This document shows positions 28,258-35,871 of a stretch of 64,000 bases of DNA, piece by piece. Each line of letters starts with the position of its first letter. The first letter of the stretch is position 1. The position numbers and the translations under genes are program-made. Below the pieces are notes generated by a model. That model had not been told where the DNA came from. It ran no database searches and saw only the letters and a list, made by a program, of their open reading frames with translations. The stretch comes from Rufibacter latericius (GTDB lineage Bacteria; Bacteroidota; Bacteroidia; Cytophagales; Hymenobacteraceae), in NCBI RefSeq assembly GCF_003721515.1, contig NZ_RJJD01000001.1, positions 434,001 through 498,000 of the forward strand, in the 5' to 3' direction.

Positions 28258-28293
28258 AAATCTAACCTGTTTTCGGGAAAACAGGCAAAAAAT
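28258..28293. repeat. 36-base palindromic element, inner palindrome perfect
   Basis: The inner CCTGTTTTC GG GAAAACAGG is perfect; the outer arms AAATCTAACC / GGCAAAAAAT are only paired at the inner ends. 23 bases ahead of pyrF. Confidence 0.75.
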
Positions 28294-28321
28294 GGAGGCT
28301 TTGCTCCGTTAGGGATCAGCC

Positions 28322-28357
28322 GTTTTAAGGCTAATTCCCCAAAAATTGCCCTAAAAC
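28322..28357. repeat. 36-base palindromic element
   Basis: Outer arms GTTTTAAGGC / GCCCTAAAAC pair well; the inner part is diverged. Second element in the lolA-pyrF gap, next to the lolA terminator. Confidence 0.8.
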
Positions 28358-28362
28358 CCACC

Positions 28363-28398
28363 CACAAAAAAGGCCCCTGCTAATTAGCAGGGGCCTTG
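28363..28398 (-). terminator. Terminator of the LolA-like gene
   Basis: Perfect palindrome AAGGCCCCTGCTAA / TTAGCAGGGGCCTT (loop TAATTA in practice), then TTTTTT on the minus strand. Confidence 0.9.
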
Positions 28399-28434
28399 AT
28401 CTTTTTCCGGAGGTTTACTTATGATGAATCCAGC

Positions 28435-29088
28435 TTACCGCAGGTCTACCACTTTCAGGCCTTTGTACTTGGTGCGGTTGAACACAAACGTGTTGGCGTC
28501 TACCGGCGGGTTTGGCGTGAACTTGTTGATCTTATAGGTATAGCGGTTGCCGTTCTTCCGGAACATCTTCCAGGATTTCAACGAGTTGTCTTTCTTGCTG
28601 ATGTGCAGGCGCACCTTGAAGATCTGGTTCTCGCGGTCTTCAGGGGTCAGGTCAACCACGTGCACGGCCTCGCCGCCTTCTTTCTCCTCCCCGGCATACA
28701 CGTAACGGTAGCCTTTCTTGTAGAGGTTATAGATTTGGTTCGGGGTCATTTCCTGCTCATCGGGGTCGTTGTCAGCGATGGTTACTTCGCCTTCTTTCTT
28801 CATGATAGTCCAGATGGTGGCGCCGTTGTTGATGATTTCCTGCCCGGCCACCATCAGCCGGTATTTGTTTCCGGAAACCGTGATATCACCGTTGATGGAT
28901 TCCTTTGCTTTCGCCGATGGACTTTCAACCGTCTGCGTAAATCCTACCTTGAACGCGTTCATGGCCTGGTATTTTTTGCTCATGGCATCCAGCACTTTCT
29001 CGGCTTGGGGGTCTTTCTGCACGTTCTGGGCCTGGGCTAGTTGAACCACGGTCAATAACGCGAGCAGAAATGAAAAGTATCGTTTCAT
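28435..29088 (-). CDS. LolA-like outer-membrane lipoprotein carrier
   Basis: A periplasmic chaperone that ferries lipoproteins from the inner to the outer membrane. The 217 residues begin with a signal peptide (MKRYFSFLLALLTVVQLAQA). The LolA fold follows: KYQAMNAFKVGFTQTVESP, INGDITVSGNKYRLMVAGQEI, IWTIMKKEGEVTIADND. The family C-terminus is PPVDANTFVFN. It lies 38 bases after ftsK on the same strand, so the two are probably co-transcribed, a common Bacteroidota arrangement. Confidence 0.9.
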   Translation of the reverse strand: MKRYFSFLLALLTVVQLAQAQNVQKDPQAEKVLDAMSKKYQAMNAFKVGFTQTVESPSAKAKESINGDITVSGNKYRLMVAGQEIINNGATIWTIMKKEGEVTIADNDPDEQEMTPNQIYNLYKKGYRYVYAGEEKEGGEAVHVVDLTPEDRENQIFKVRLHISKKDNSLKSWKMFRKNGNRYTYKINKFTPNPPVDANTFVFNRTKYKGLKVVDLR

Positions 29089-29126
29089 GGGTTTGTCTTA
29101 AAGTTTAGATAACTGCAAGGAAAAGC

Positions 29127-31817
29127 TTACGGTTGCATGTTATTCAATAACTGTTCCAAACTGTATTCATCCGGAATTAAAACTTCGCGAGCCTTGCTTC
29201 CCTCAAACGGACCTACCACGCCGGCTGCTTCCAATTGGTCAATCAGACGACCAGCGCGGTTGTAACCCAGTTTCAGACGACGCTGCAACAAAGAGGTACT
29301 TCCCTGTTGGTGCGTCACCACAATACGGGCGGCCTCCTCAAACATCGCATCCTTGTTGCTCGGGTCGAACTCAGCTTTCTCGTTTCCGCTTTCATCTCCC
29401 AGGAATTCCGGCAACAGATACGCATCTGAATAGCCCTGCTGCTCGCCGATGAAATCACAGATGCGGTCCACCTCCGGCGTATCCACGAACGCGCACTGTA
29501 CCCTGATCAGGTCTGAGCCCAAAGAGAACAGCATATCCCCCTGGCCAATCAACTGGTCGGCGCCGCCGGTGTCCAGAATGGTACGGGAGTCAATCTTAGA
29601 CGTTACCTTGAAAGAAATACGCGCCGGAAAGTTCGCCTTGATGATACCCGTAATGACGTTCACCGATGGACGCTGTGTGGCCACCACTAAGTGAATCCCA
29701 ATAGCCCGCGCCAGCTGCGCCAGACGCGCGATAGGCGTTTCCACCTCTTTCCCGGCGGTCATCATCAAGTCAGCCAACTCATCAATCACCAGCACGATGT
29801 ACGGCATGAACTTGTGGCCTTTCTTGGGGTTCAGGCGGCGCTCTACAAACTTGAGGTTGTATTCCTTCAGATTCCGGCAGCCGGCGTCTTTCAAGAGATC
29901 ATAGCGCTGGTCCATCTCCATACAGAGCGAATTCAGCGTGTTCACTACTTTCTTGGTATCGGTTATAATGGCCTCATCGGTATCGGGCAGTTTGGCCAGG
30001 AAATGGCGCTCAATCTTGTTGAACAGCGACAATTCTACCTTTTTAGGATCTACCAGTACAAACTTCAATTGCGAAGGATGGCGCTTGTACAGCAGGGAAG
30101 TAAGAATTGCATTCAGGCCCACCGATTTACCCTGACCCGTGGCACCCGCCATGAGTAAGTGGGGCATTTTGGCCAGATCGGTGATAAAGACCTCATTGGT
30201 GATGGTTTTCCCGAAGGCGATAGGCAACTCCATCTCGCTCTTCATGAACTTCTCGGTGCTCAGGATAGACTTGATGGGCACCATCTCCTTTTTCTTGTTC
30301 GGCACCTCAATCCCGATGGTTCCTTTACCTGGAATCGGGGCAATAATCCGGATACCTAAGGCAGCCAAACTCAACGCAATATCGTCTTCCAGGCTCTTGA
30401 TCTTGGAGATTCGCACGCCGGCTTCGGGTACGATCTCATACAGCGTTACAGTTGGCCCGATGGTGGCTTTGATGCTTGCGATGCCGATGTTGTAGTTCCC
30501 CAGTGTTTCTACAATGCGGTCTTTATTGGCTTCCAGTTCTTCCTTGGTTACCTGCACTTTCGCTACGCCATAATCAGTGAGCAGTTCAATGGACGGGTAT
30601 TGGTAGCGCGGGAGATCCAAAGTAGGGTCGTAGTTTTCGCTGACCTCCAGGTTGTCTACTTCTTCCTCTACGGCCAGATTAGCAATATCCAGCTCTACTT
30701 CCTCCTCGGGCTCTTCCAGCAAAACATCATCGTCCTGCTCTACTTCCAAAGATAGGGGAACAGATGCCAGAGGAACCGCGGCGCGCGGCGTTACCGGCAA
30801 TTCGTTCACGGTGAACAAATCTTCCTGCGGTTCTTCTACCTCTTCTTCGTCGTCAAAGTCTTCCTCTTCCTGGTCGTCGTAGAACTCATCGTCCAGCGGT
30901 TGGTCTTCGTCGTACTCCTCTTCCTCTGATTCGTCCTGCTTTACCAGAAAAGGGGCCGGAAACGCGGGTTCCTCTTTCTCAGGTTCAAAAGTGCCGCTAG
31001 GGTTCGTAAGATGGTTCATACCCGCCGATGGCGAAGCATAGACGCCAGTTTCTGGTCTTTCCACAGCCGCTGCCATGGCAGGCGCAGGAGTCGGAGCAGT
31101 CTCGGTTTTAGGGAATCTTGGACGGCCCAGGGTGGTGATATTGAAGAAGAACATCACGAAGGCAATCAGGGCAAAGCCCATCAGAAGGCCGGTTCCCCAG
31201 CCCAGAAGGCTCTGCAGCCACAAAGCGGTCTCGTAGCCGATGCCACCGCTCATGAAGCCATAGGTATCAGTAGCCTGGTTTAAAAGGACCAGATAACCTG
31301 CGGTCACGCAGCCCCACAAAAGCCCGAAGAGGCAAAGGGTGACTACCGAGGAAAGGGTGATGGAAGTGCGGCGGAAAACGATTTTATACCCGATGTAGAA
31401 CACCACCGGCACAAAGAAAAACGAGGCAATACCGAACCAGCGGTTGATGAAGTAATCAGAGATCCAGGCTCCGAAGAGGCCCAGCCAGTTTTCAGACTCC
31501 AGCCCGGCGGCTTTCACATCCTCGGGCGTCACGGACTCCACAATGCTCTGATCGGCGGTGCCGGTGAACAGGAACGAGACAAACGCGATGGTCAGGTACA
31601 GCGAAGACAACAGGAAGAAAAACCCGATGAACAGCTGAAGCCGTCGGTCTTTCAGGAAATTAAAGGAAAGCTGAGGTTTGGGCAGCGACCTCTTGGGCTT
31701 AGCCTCTTTTGGTGCGCGCGTCTCTGTCTTTCCCTTCGGTTCATTCTGCGGAATCCGAGGCGCATTTTTAGGCCGCGGACTTGTCCCTACTTCCCGTTTA
31801 TATGTGTTCGTTGCCAT
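29127..31817 (-). CDS. ftsK: DNA translocase FtsK/SpoIIIE
   Basis: Hexameric septal DNA pump for chromosome segregation. The 896 residues from ATG 31817 (MATNTYKREVGTS) show four membrane helices (about 60-230), a long acidic linker (about 280-410, rich in E and D), then the motor. The motor has an alpha domain, Walker A GATGQGKSVGLN, Walker B FVLVDPKK and YIVLVIDELADLM, and the C-terminal gamma winged helix (LLQRRLKLGYNRAGRLIDQLEAAGVVGPFEG) that reads polar DNA motifs. GGAG lies five bases before this ATG, and a TAGATTTG -7 box at 31833-31840 implies a very short leader. Confidence 0.97.
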   Translation of the reverse strand: MATNTYKREVGTSPRPKNAPRIPQNEPKGKTETRAPKEAKPKRSLPKPQLSFNFLKDRRLQLFIGFFFLLSSLYLTIAFVSFLFTGTADQSIVESVTPEDVKAAGLESENWLGLFGAWISDYFINRWFGIASFFFVPVVFYIGYKIVFRRTSITLSSVVTLCLFGLLWGCVTAGYLVLLNQATDTYGFMSGGIGYETALWLQSLLGWGTGLLMGFALIAFVMFFFNITTLGRPRFPKTETAPTPAPAMAAAVERPETGVYASPSAGMNHLTNPSGTFEPEKEEPAFPAPFLVKQDESEEEEYDEDQPLDDEFYDDQEEEDFDDEEEVEEPQEDLFTVNELPVTPRAAVPLASVPLSLEVEQDDDVLLEEPEEEVELDIANLAVEEEVDNLEVSENYDPTLDLPRYQYPSIELLTDYGVAKVQVTKEELEANKDRIVETLGNYNIGIASIKATIGPTVTLYEIVPEAGVRISKIKSLEDDIALSLAALGIRIIAPIPGKGTIGIEVPNKKKEMVPIKSILSTEKFMKSEMELPIAFGKTITNEVFITDLAKMPHLLMAGATGQGKSVGLNAILTSLLYKRHPSQLKFVLVDPKKVELSLFNKIERHFLAKLPDTDEAIITDTKKVVNTLNSLCMEMDQRYDLLKDAGCRNLKEYNLKFVERRLNPKKGHKFMPYIVLVIDELADLMMTAGKEVETPIARLAQLARAIGIHLVVATQRPSVNVITGIIKANFPARISFKVTSKIDSRTILDTGGADQLIGQGDMLFSLGSDLIRVQCAFVDTPEVDRICDFIGEQQGYSDAYLLPEFLGDESGNEKAEFDPSNKDAMFEEAARIVVTHQQGSTSLLQRRLKLGYNRAGRLIDQLEAAGVVGPFEGSKAREVLIPDEYSLEQLLNNMQP

Positions 31818-31832
31818 ACTGTCTCCAAACTT

Positions 31833-31840
31833 CAAATCTA
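31833..31840 (-). promoter_or_regulatory. -7 box (TAGATTTG) of ftsK
   Basis: Exact TAnnTTTG match 15 bases ahead of the ftsK start on the minus strand. Confidence 0.5.
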
Positions 31841-31901
31841 CACTATTCCGTTCAATAAGCCTTGAACAATTTACCTGTATATGATATTCAAAATATAGTA
31901 T

Positions 31902-32930
31902 TTACCTGAGTAAGCGCTCGTTAATCTGCCGGATCAAACTAGGCCCCTCGTAAATAAAACCGGTATATAATTGTACCAAATCGGCACCGGCGGCTAGTTT
32001 CTCAACAGCATCCTCGGGGGTCATGATGCCGCCCACGCCTATGAGCCGGATGGCCTCGGGCAACTGTTTTCTAAGGTACCGCAGCACCTCGGTGGAAGCG
32101 CTGGTGAGGGGTTTCCCGCTGAGGCCACCCGCCCCGATCTCAGTAATTCGCTGGCCTGAGGTCTGCAAACCCTCCCGGCTGATGGTGGTATTGGTCCCGA
32201 TGACACCGGAAAGCTGGGTTTGGGCCGCAATCTCCACGATATCGTCCAACTGGGCCTGGTTCAGGTCCGGGGCGATTTTCAGGAGCAACGGCTTAGGTTT
32301 GGCTTTGCCCTGGTTGCGGTTCTGCAGGTTGCTCAAAAGATCGCGCAGCGGTTCTTTTTCCTGTAACGCGCGCAGATCAGGCGTATTGGGCGAGCTCACG
32401 TTCACCACAAAATAATCTACCACGTCATAGAGTGCGTCAAAGCAGTAGAGGTAATCCTGCAGGGCCTGCTCATTGGGCGTGACCTTGTTCTTGCCGATGT
32501 TTCCGCCCACGATCACGTTGCTCTTGCGGCTGCGCAGGCGCTCCACGGCCTGGTCCACCCCCTCGTTGTTGAAGCCCATCCGGTTGATGATAGCGCCGTC
32601 CTGCGGCAGACGGAACAGGCGCGGCTTGGGATTGCCTGCCTGCGGCTTGGGCGTGAGCGTGCCTATCTCAATGAAACCGAACCCCATCTCGGCGAACTCA
32701 TCTATGAGGCGGGCATCTTTGTCGAAACCAGCCGCTAAACCCACCGGGTTAGGGAAGGTGAGCCCGAAGACTTTCCGCTCCAGCCGCTTGTCAGAAACCT
32801 GGAACATACCCCTACTAATGGCCTTGGCCAACGGCAACTGAAACCCGGTTTTCAACGCGGAGGTGGTCAAATGGTGCACCTTTTCAGGATCTACCTTGAA
32901 AAGTAACGGACGGAGGAGATTTTTATACAC
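31902..32930 (-). CDS. pyrD: Dihydroorotate dehydrogenase (quinone), class 2
   Basis: Fourth step of pyrimidine synthesis, at the inner membrane with quinone as acceptor. The 342 residues start at a GTG codon ([22 protein letters not shown]), which matches the class-2 N-terminus. [16 protein letters not shown] and [14 protein letters not shown] are the FMN/substrate region. [15 protein letters not shown] carries the catalytic serine typical of class 2. [27 protein letters not shown] binds FMN phosphate. A TATCTTTG -7 box lies 18 bases upstream. Confidence 0.96.
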   Translation of the reverse strand: MYKNLLRPLLFKVDPEKVHHLTTSALKTGFQLPLAKAISRGMFQVSDKRLERKVFGLTFPNPVGLAAGFDKDARLIDEFAEMGFGFIEIGTLTPKPQAGNPKPRLFRLPQDGAIINRMGFNNEGVDQAVERLRSRKSNVIVGGNIGKNKVTPNEQALQDYLYCFDALYDVVDYFVVNVSSPNTPDLRALQEKEPLRDLLSNLQNRNQGKAKPKPLLLKIAPDLNQAQLDDIVEIAAQTQLSGVIGTNTTISREGLQTSGQRITEIGAGGLSGKPLTSASTEVLRYLRKQLPEAIRLIGVGGIMTPEDAVEKLAAGADLVQLYTGFIYEGPSLIRQINERLLR

Positions 32931-32947
32931 GGCAAAACAGGTTTAGG

Positions 32948-32955
32948 CAAAGATA
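32948..32955 (-). promoter_or_regulatory. -7 box (TATCTTTG) of pyrD
   Basis: Exact TAnnTTTG match on the minus strand, 18 bases ahead of the GTG start. Confidence 0.5.
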
Positions 32956-33078
32956 AAAAATAGCCTGCTACCGGTTTCAATTAAATCAAGGGTTGCGGGA
33001 CTCGGCCTTTCTACAAAGCTTTCGGTAACTGCTTCAATTGCGCCTAGGTCCAGAACCCGAGGCTTGGCCCAAAGCATG

Positions 33079-33114
33079 GTTTTAGGCCCATTTTAGAGAA
33101 AACTGCCTTAAAAC
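33079..33114. repeat. 36-base palindromic element, near-consensus copy
   Basis: Arms GTTTTAGGCC / GCCTTAAAAC with inner TTTTA GA GAAAA. Confidence 0.85.
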
Positions 33115-33268
33115 ATCAGAATATAAGCAGTACCAGTTACTTTGGGCGGACTTTTCCTTGTTTGATGGCCTTTTAAGGTCTAATTTTCCATCAGAATAAT
33201 AACTAAGAAAGCCACAAAGGGCATGACTTTTGCTTTTTAGGGTAAGAGGATAATAAGCCTCTTTTGCA

Positions 33269-33802
33269 ATGTTAGAAACCTGGAACCCTAAATTAGAAGT
33301 AGTATGGAACGCTGATGAGACCGCGATCCTGGATTCTGCCGTGCTGCTGACCCAGCATTCTGAACAGGCTTCTTTTGTTTCTGACGTGCTTATGTTTCTG
33401 TACCAGCACTCTGGGGCAGACATCATCATGATTTGCCATAAGACGAAACTGGCTGGCGAGATGAAGATTCTGGAGATTCTCTTCAAGGGACAGCTTTTCC
33501 CCGCCCAGGCTACCTATCCGCTGCAGGGAACGCCCTGCGCCAACGTTACCCGGCACGGAGTTCGGTATTTCGCCTCGGGTGTGAAAGACCGGTTCCCGCT
33601 GGATTCTTACCTGCGGAAATATGAGATTGAGAGTTATTTCGGGGCTCCGCTCATGGGCTCCTCTGATGATTTGATTGGCGTAGTGGCCTTGCAGCACCAA
33701 AAAACGTTAGAGAATCCGTATTTACTTGAATTATTGCTCACCATTCTTTCCCCTTCCCTGGAAGCCCGGCTTGACCGGATTGTTTCCCAAGCCACCTCAT
33801 GA
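33269..33802 (+). CDS. Stand-alone GAF domain protein
   Basis: A 177-residue soluble protein that is essentially one GAF domain: SFVSDVLMFLYQHSGADIIMI, YPLQGTPCANVTRHGVRYFASGV, YEIESYFGAPLMGSSDDLIGVVAL. GAF domains bind small ligands such as cyclic nucleotides, haem or chromophores; here the ligand is unknown and no output domain is attached. The last four bases overlap the next start (ATGA), so it is translationally coupled to a zinc-ribbon membrane protein. TTTTG lies directly before the ATG, suggesting a very short leader. Confidence 0.75.
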   Translation: MLETWNPKLEVVWNADETAILDSAVLLTQHSEQASFVSDVLMFLYQHSGADIIMICHKTKLAGEMKILEILFKGQLFPAQATYPLQGTPCANVTRHGVRYFASGVKDRFPLDSYLRKYEIESYFGAPLMGSSDDLIGVVALQHQKTLENPYLLELLLTILSPSLEARLDRIVSQATS

Positions 33803-34095
33803 AACACAGCAAGAAATGTCCGCATTGTGGCCATTGGTCTGCCTGGAGCCAAGGCGTTTCTGACCGTTGCGAGCATTGCCAGGGTATTCTGGATCCTTCC
33901 GCGCTGAAGCGGCAAACTGCCCAGGAAGAACGCAAAGAAGAAGAGGGAAAGCGGTTCACCGTTGATTTCATCCAGATCCACGCCTCAGATTCTGCCTTCA
34001 CCAAGTTCCTGAAAAGCATAGGCCTTAGATTTCAATTGGCCTTTGTGGGCATCGTCTCATTCTTTCTATGGCTTATCGCGTTACTGGCCGGCTGA
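33799..34095 (+). CDS. Zinc-ribbon protein with one C-terminal membrane helix
   Basis: A 98-residue protein. The N-terminus holds a four-cysteine ribbon (CPHCGHWSAWSQGVSDRCEHC). The middle is charged (RQTAQEERKEEEGKRFTVDFI). The end is one membrane helix (FQLAFVGIVSFFLWLIALLAG). It is coupled by ATGA to the GAF gene, and its 3' end overlaps the next gene by 28 bases. The layout suggests a cytoplasmic zinc domain held at the inner membrane, perhaps as part of a small sensor unit. Function unknown. Confidence 0.75.
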   Translation: MKHSKKCPHCGHWSAWSQGVSDRCEHCQGILDPSALKRQTAQEERKEEEGKRFTVDFIQIHASDSAFTKFLKSIGLRFQLAFVGIVSFFLWLIALLAG

Positions 34096-34448
34096 ACTGG
34101 CGCACCTTTACGCCCCTTTTCTGGATTTTGGCGGCTTTGTACCTGGCACACCGCAGCTTGGTTCTCCTGGAGGTGTCCCGCCCAGCATGGCTTAGGTTTT
34201 ACCTGGATGACCTGCTTTGCCTGCCCTTGCTGCTTACCGTTACCTTGTTCCTGATGCGGTTTCTTTACGGCCCCCAGGTTCGCTTCACTAAATACCACGT
34301 GGGCTTTGTGATACTCTATGTTTCCCTGGCGTTTGAGCTGGTTTTCCCCACGTTTTTGCCGCGCTACACCGGTGACCCCGTAGACGTTTTGCTGTACGCA
34401 GTAGGCGGATGGCTATTCTACCGTTTCCTGAACCCCGCCTACTCCTAA
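34068..34448 (+). CDS. Small polytopic membrane protein
   Basis: A 126-residue protein with about four membrane helices (FTPLFWILAALYLAHRSLVLL, LLCLPLLLTVTLFLMRFL, KYHVGFVILYVSLAFELVF, VDVLLYAVGGWLFYRFL). The motif FYLDDLLCLPLLLT and the segment FLPRYTGDPVDVLLY look conserved. Similar short Bacteroidota proteins are sometimes labelled magnesium-citrate transporter-like, which is unproven and implausible for such a small chain. Its start lies 28 bases inside the zinc-ribbon gene, so the three genes form one tight unit. A later start is possible. Confidence 0.65.
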   Translation: MAYRVTGRLNWRTFTPLFWILAALYLAHRSLVLLEVSRPAWLRFYLDDLLCLPLLLTVTLFLMRFLYGPQVRFTKYHVGFVILYVSLAFELVFPTFLPRYTGDPVDVLLYAVGGWLFYRFLNPAYS

Positions 34449-34452
34449 TTTC

Positions 34453-34487
34453 GTTTTTAAGCCGATTTCCAAAAAAGCACCCAAAAC
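34453..34487. repeat. 36-base palindromic element, one base short
   Basis: Left GTTTTTAAGC, right ACCCAAAAC, inner ATTTC and AAAAA; 35 bases. The only recognised copy with a length change. Confidence 0.6.
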
Positions 34488-34532
34488 CCAGATGGACTGA
34501 ACCTGTCTTTGCCGATGCGTATAAGGAGGGCT

Positions 34533-35273
34533 ATGCAGGAAACCGGAACCATCTACATTGGCACCTCGGGGTGGCACTACAATCATTGGAAGGGCAAGTT
34601 CTATCCAGAGGGGGTTACGCCGAAGCAGTTCACCGAGTATTATCTGCGCTTCTTCAGGACCGTGGAGATCAACAATTCCTTTTACCGCTTGCCCTCTGCC
34701 GAGACGTTTGCCACCTGGCGCACCAGCGTGCCCCCTGATTTTCTGTTCTCGGTGAAAGCCAGCCGATACATCACGCACATGAAGAAGCTTAAGGACCCGC
34801 AGCAGAGCCTGGCGCAGTTCTTAGGCAATGCCTTGGCGTTGGAAGAGAAACTGGGTCCTATTCTGTTTCAGTTGCCACCTGTCTGGCGCCTGAACCTGGA
34901 GCGTTTCCATGACTTTCTGAAGGCCCTGCCGCCCTACCACCGGTATACTTTTGAGTTCAGGGACCAGAGCTGGTACAACCCCGAAGTCTTTGCCTTGCTC
35001 CAGCAATACAACCATGCTTTTTGCATCTACGACCTGGCCGGTCACCTGTCGCCCCTGGAAGTCACCGCAGGTTTTGTGTACGTGCGCCTGCACGGCCCCG
35101 AAGGAAAATACGCGGGAAGCTACTCAGAGGAAACCCTGCAATTTTGGGCCTCCCACTGCCGTACCTGGGCCGCCGCCGGCAAAGATGTGTTTGTGTACTT
35201 TGACAATGACATTGGAAGCCACGCGCCTTTCAACGCCATTGCCTTGCAGGAACTGGTAAAAAAAAACAGCTAA
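34533..35273 (+). CDS. DUF72 domain protein
   Basis: A TIM-barrel-like family (YecE) of unknown function, often near ferredoxin-dependent or nuclease genes. The 246 residues include YIGTSGWHYNHWKGKFYP, FRTVEINNSFYRLPS, FSVKASRYITHMKKL and VYVRLHGPEGKYAG, all family signatures. The purine run AAGGAGGG ends three bases before ATG 34533, supporting this start, though spacing is short; MRIRRAM at 34515 is the alternative. The C-terminal codons contain a run of A's that doubles as the tail of the opposing gene's terminator. Confidence 0.9.
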   Translation: MQETGTIYIGTSGWHYNHWKGKFYPEGVTPKQFTEYYLRFFRTVEINNSFYRLPSAETFATWRTSVPPDFLFSVKASRYITHMKKLKDPQQSLAQFLGNALALEEKLGPILFQLPPVWRLNLERFHDFLKALPPYHRYTFEFRDQSWYNPEVFALLQQYNHAFCIYDLAGHLSPLEVTAGFVYVRLHGPEGKYAGSYSEETLQFWASHCRTWAAAGKDVFVYFDNDIGSHAPFNAIALQELVKKNS

Positions 35274-35294
35274 TAGTTTTTAAACCATTAGCTG
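35257..35294 (-). terminator. Terminator of the 60-residue protein gene, overlapping DUF72 coding sequence
   Basis: Stem CAGCTAAT / ATTAGCTG (35267-35274, 35287-35294), then a run of at least nine T's on the minus strand. The T-run lies inside the DUF72 coding end. Confidence 0.85.
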
Positions 35295-35301
35295 CGCAGT
35301 C

Positions 35302-35484
35302 TTATACTGGTTTTATGCCACCAACCGGCATTAGTTCCCGGTCATAATACACCAGTTCAGGGTGAGAAGGGTTTTCTGCTACCGTGCAATAGTACACACG
35401 TTTTGCGTATCGTCTTATTGTTAACTTAAGGGTAGGATTTACTTTGGCGAAAACAGTTGAGCCTTGGGGATATTGATTTTCCAT
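35302..35484 (-). CDS. Small soluble protein of unknown function
   Basis: Sixty residues from ATG 35484 (a second ATG is at 35487). The sequence is ordered and protein-like: QGSTVFAKVNPTLKLTIRRY, RVYYCTVAENPSHPELVYYD, ending RELMPVGGIKPV. It resembles a small beta-barrel of SH3 type. A dedicated strong terminator supports a real gene. I recall similar short proteins in Cytophagales but cannot name a family. Confidence 0.65.
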   Translation of the reverse strand: MENQYPQGSTVFAKVNPTLKLTIRRYAKRVYYCTVAENPSHPELVYYDRELMPVGGIKPV

Positions 35485-35587
35485 CATCTTGTAAGATACG
35501 GATAAACCCAGGACTTCACCGGATATATCTTCCCTCTTAGGGAAATAGATTTTCTATGCCTCCTTTCCCTAAGCCGCCCCCGCCTGG

Positions 35588-35806
35588 TTAGGAATGACGG
35601 ACCAACAGATACGTAGTGGCAAGAATGGCGTTCTGCCTGGTACCCTCGTCCACTCCGGGGCTTAATTGGGTAGCCACCATCTGTATCTCGAACCCGTTTT
35701 CCAGGAACTGCGCTACTTGATTGGTAGTATCATTAGAAGAAATCTGGTTGTTTCCTGGCTTTGGATACTCCACCCTGCTCAAAACCGTTATTACCCGCTG
35801 TTCCAT
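35588..35806 (-). CDS. Small protein of unknown function
   Basis: Seventy-two residues starting MEQRVITVLSRVEYPKPGN and ending RQNAILATTYLLVRHS. A -7 box (TAAATTTG) lies 24-31 bases ahead of the start, inside a 36-base element, which supports expression. No signal peptide or membrane segment. Together with the neighbouring 60-residue gene it forms a pair of small minus-strand genes. Not recognised. Confidence 0.55.
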   Translation of the reverse strand: MEQRVITVLSRVEYPKPGNNQISSNDTTNQVAQFLENGFEIQMVATQLSPGVDEGTRQNAILATTYLLVRHS

Positions 35807-35819
35807 AAAGCCTTTGCTT

Positions 35820-35855
35820 GTTTAAGGGCCAAATTTACTGAAATGAGGCAGAAAC
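35820..35855. repeat. 36-base palindromic element carrying a -7 box
   Basis: Arms GTTTAAGGGC / AGGCAGAAAC, inner AATTT AC TGAAA. Bases 35830-35837 read TAAATTTG on the minus strand. Confidence 0.65.
35830..35837 (-). promoter_or_regulatory. -7 box (TAAATTTG) of the 72-residue protein gene
   Basis: Exact TAnnTTTG match on the minus strand, 24 bases ahead of the start, within a palindromic element. Confidence 0.45.
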
Positions 35856-35871
35856 ATCTTGAAATATATTC

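Larger units (their letters stand above)
32931..33268. other. 338-base divergent gap
   Basis: Between pyrD (minus) and the GAF gene (plus). It holds the pyrD -7 box (32948-32955) and one near-consensus 36-base element (33079-33114). A left-half-like fragment lies near 33170-33185. No gene seen. Confidence 0.6.
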
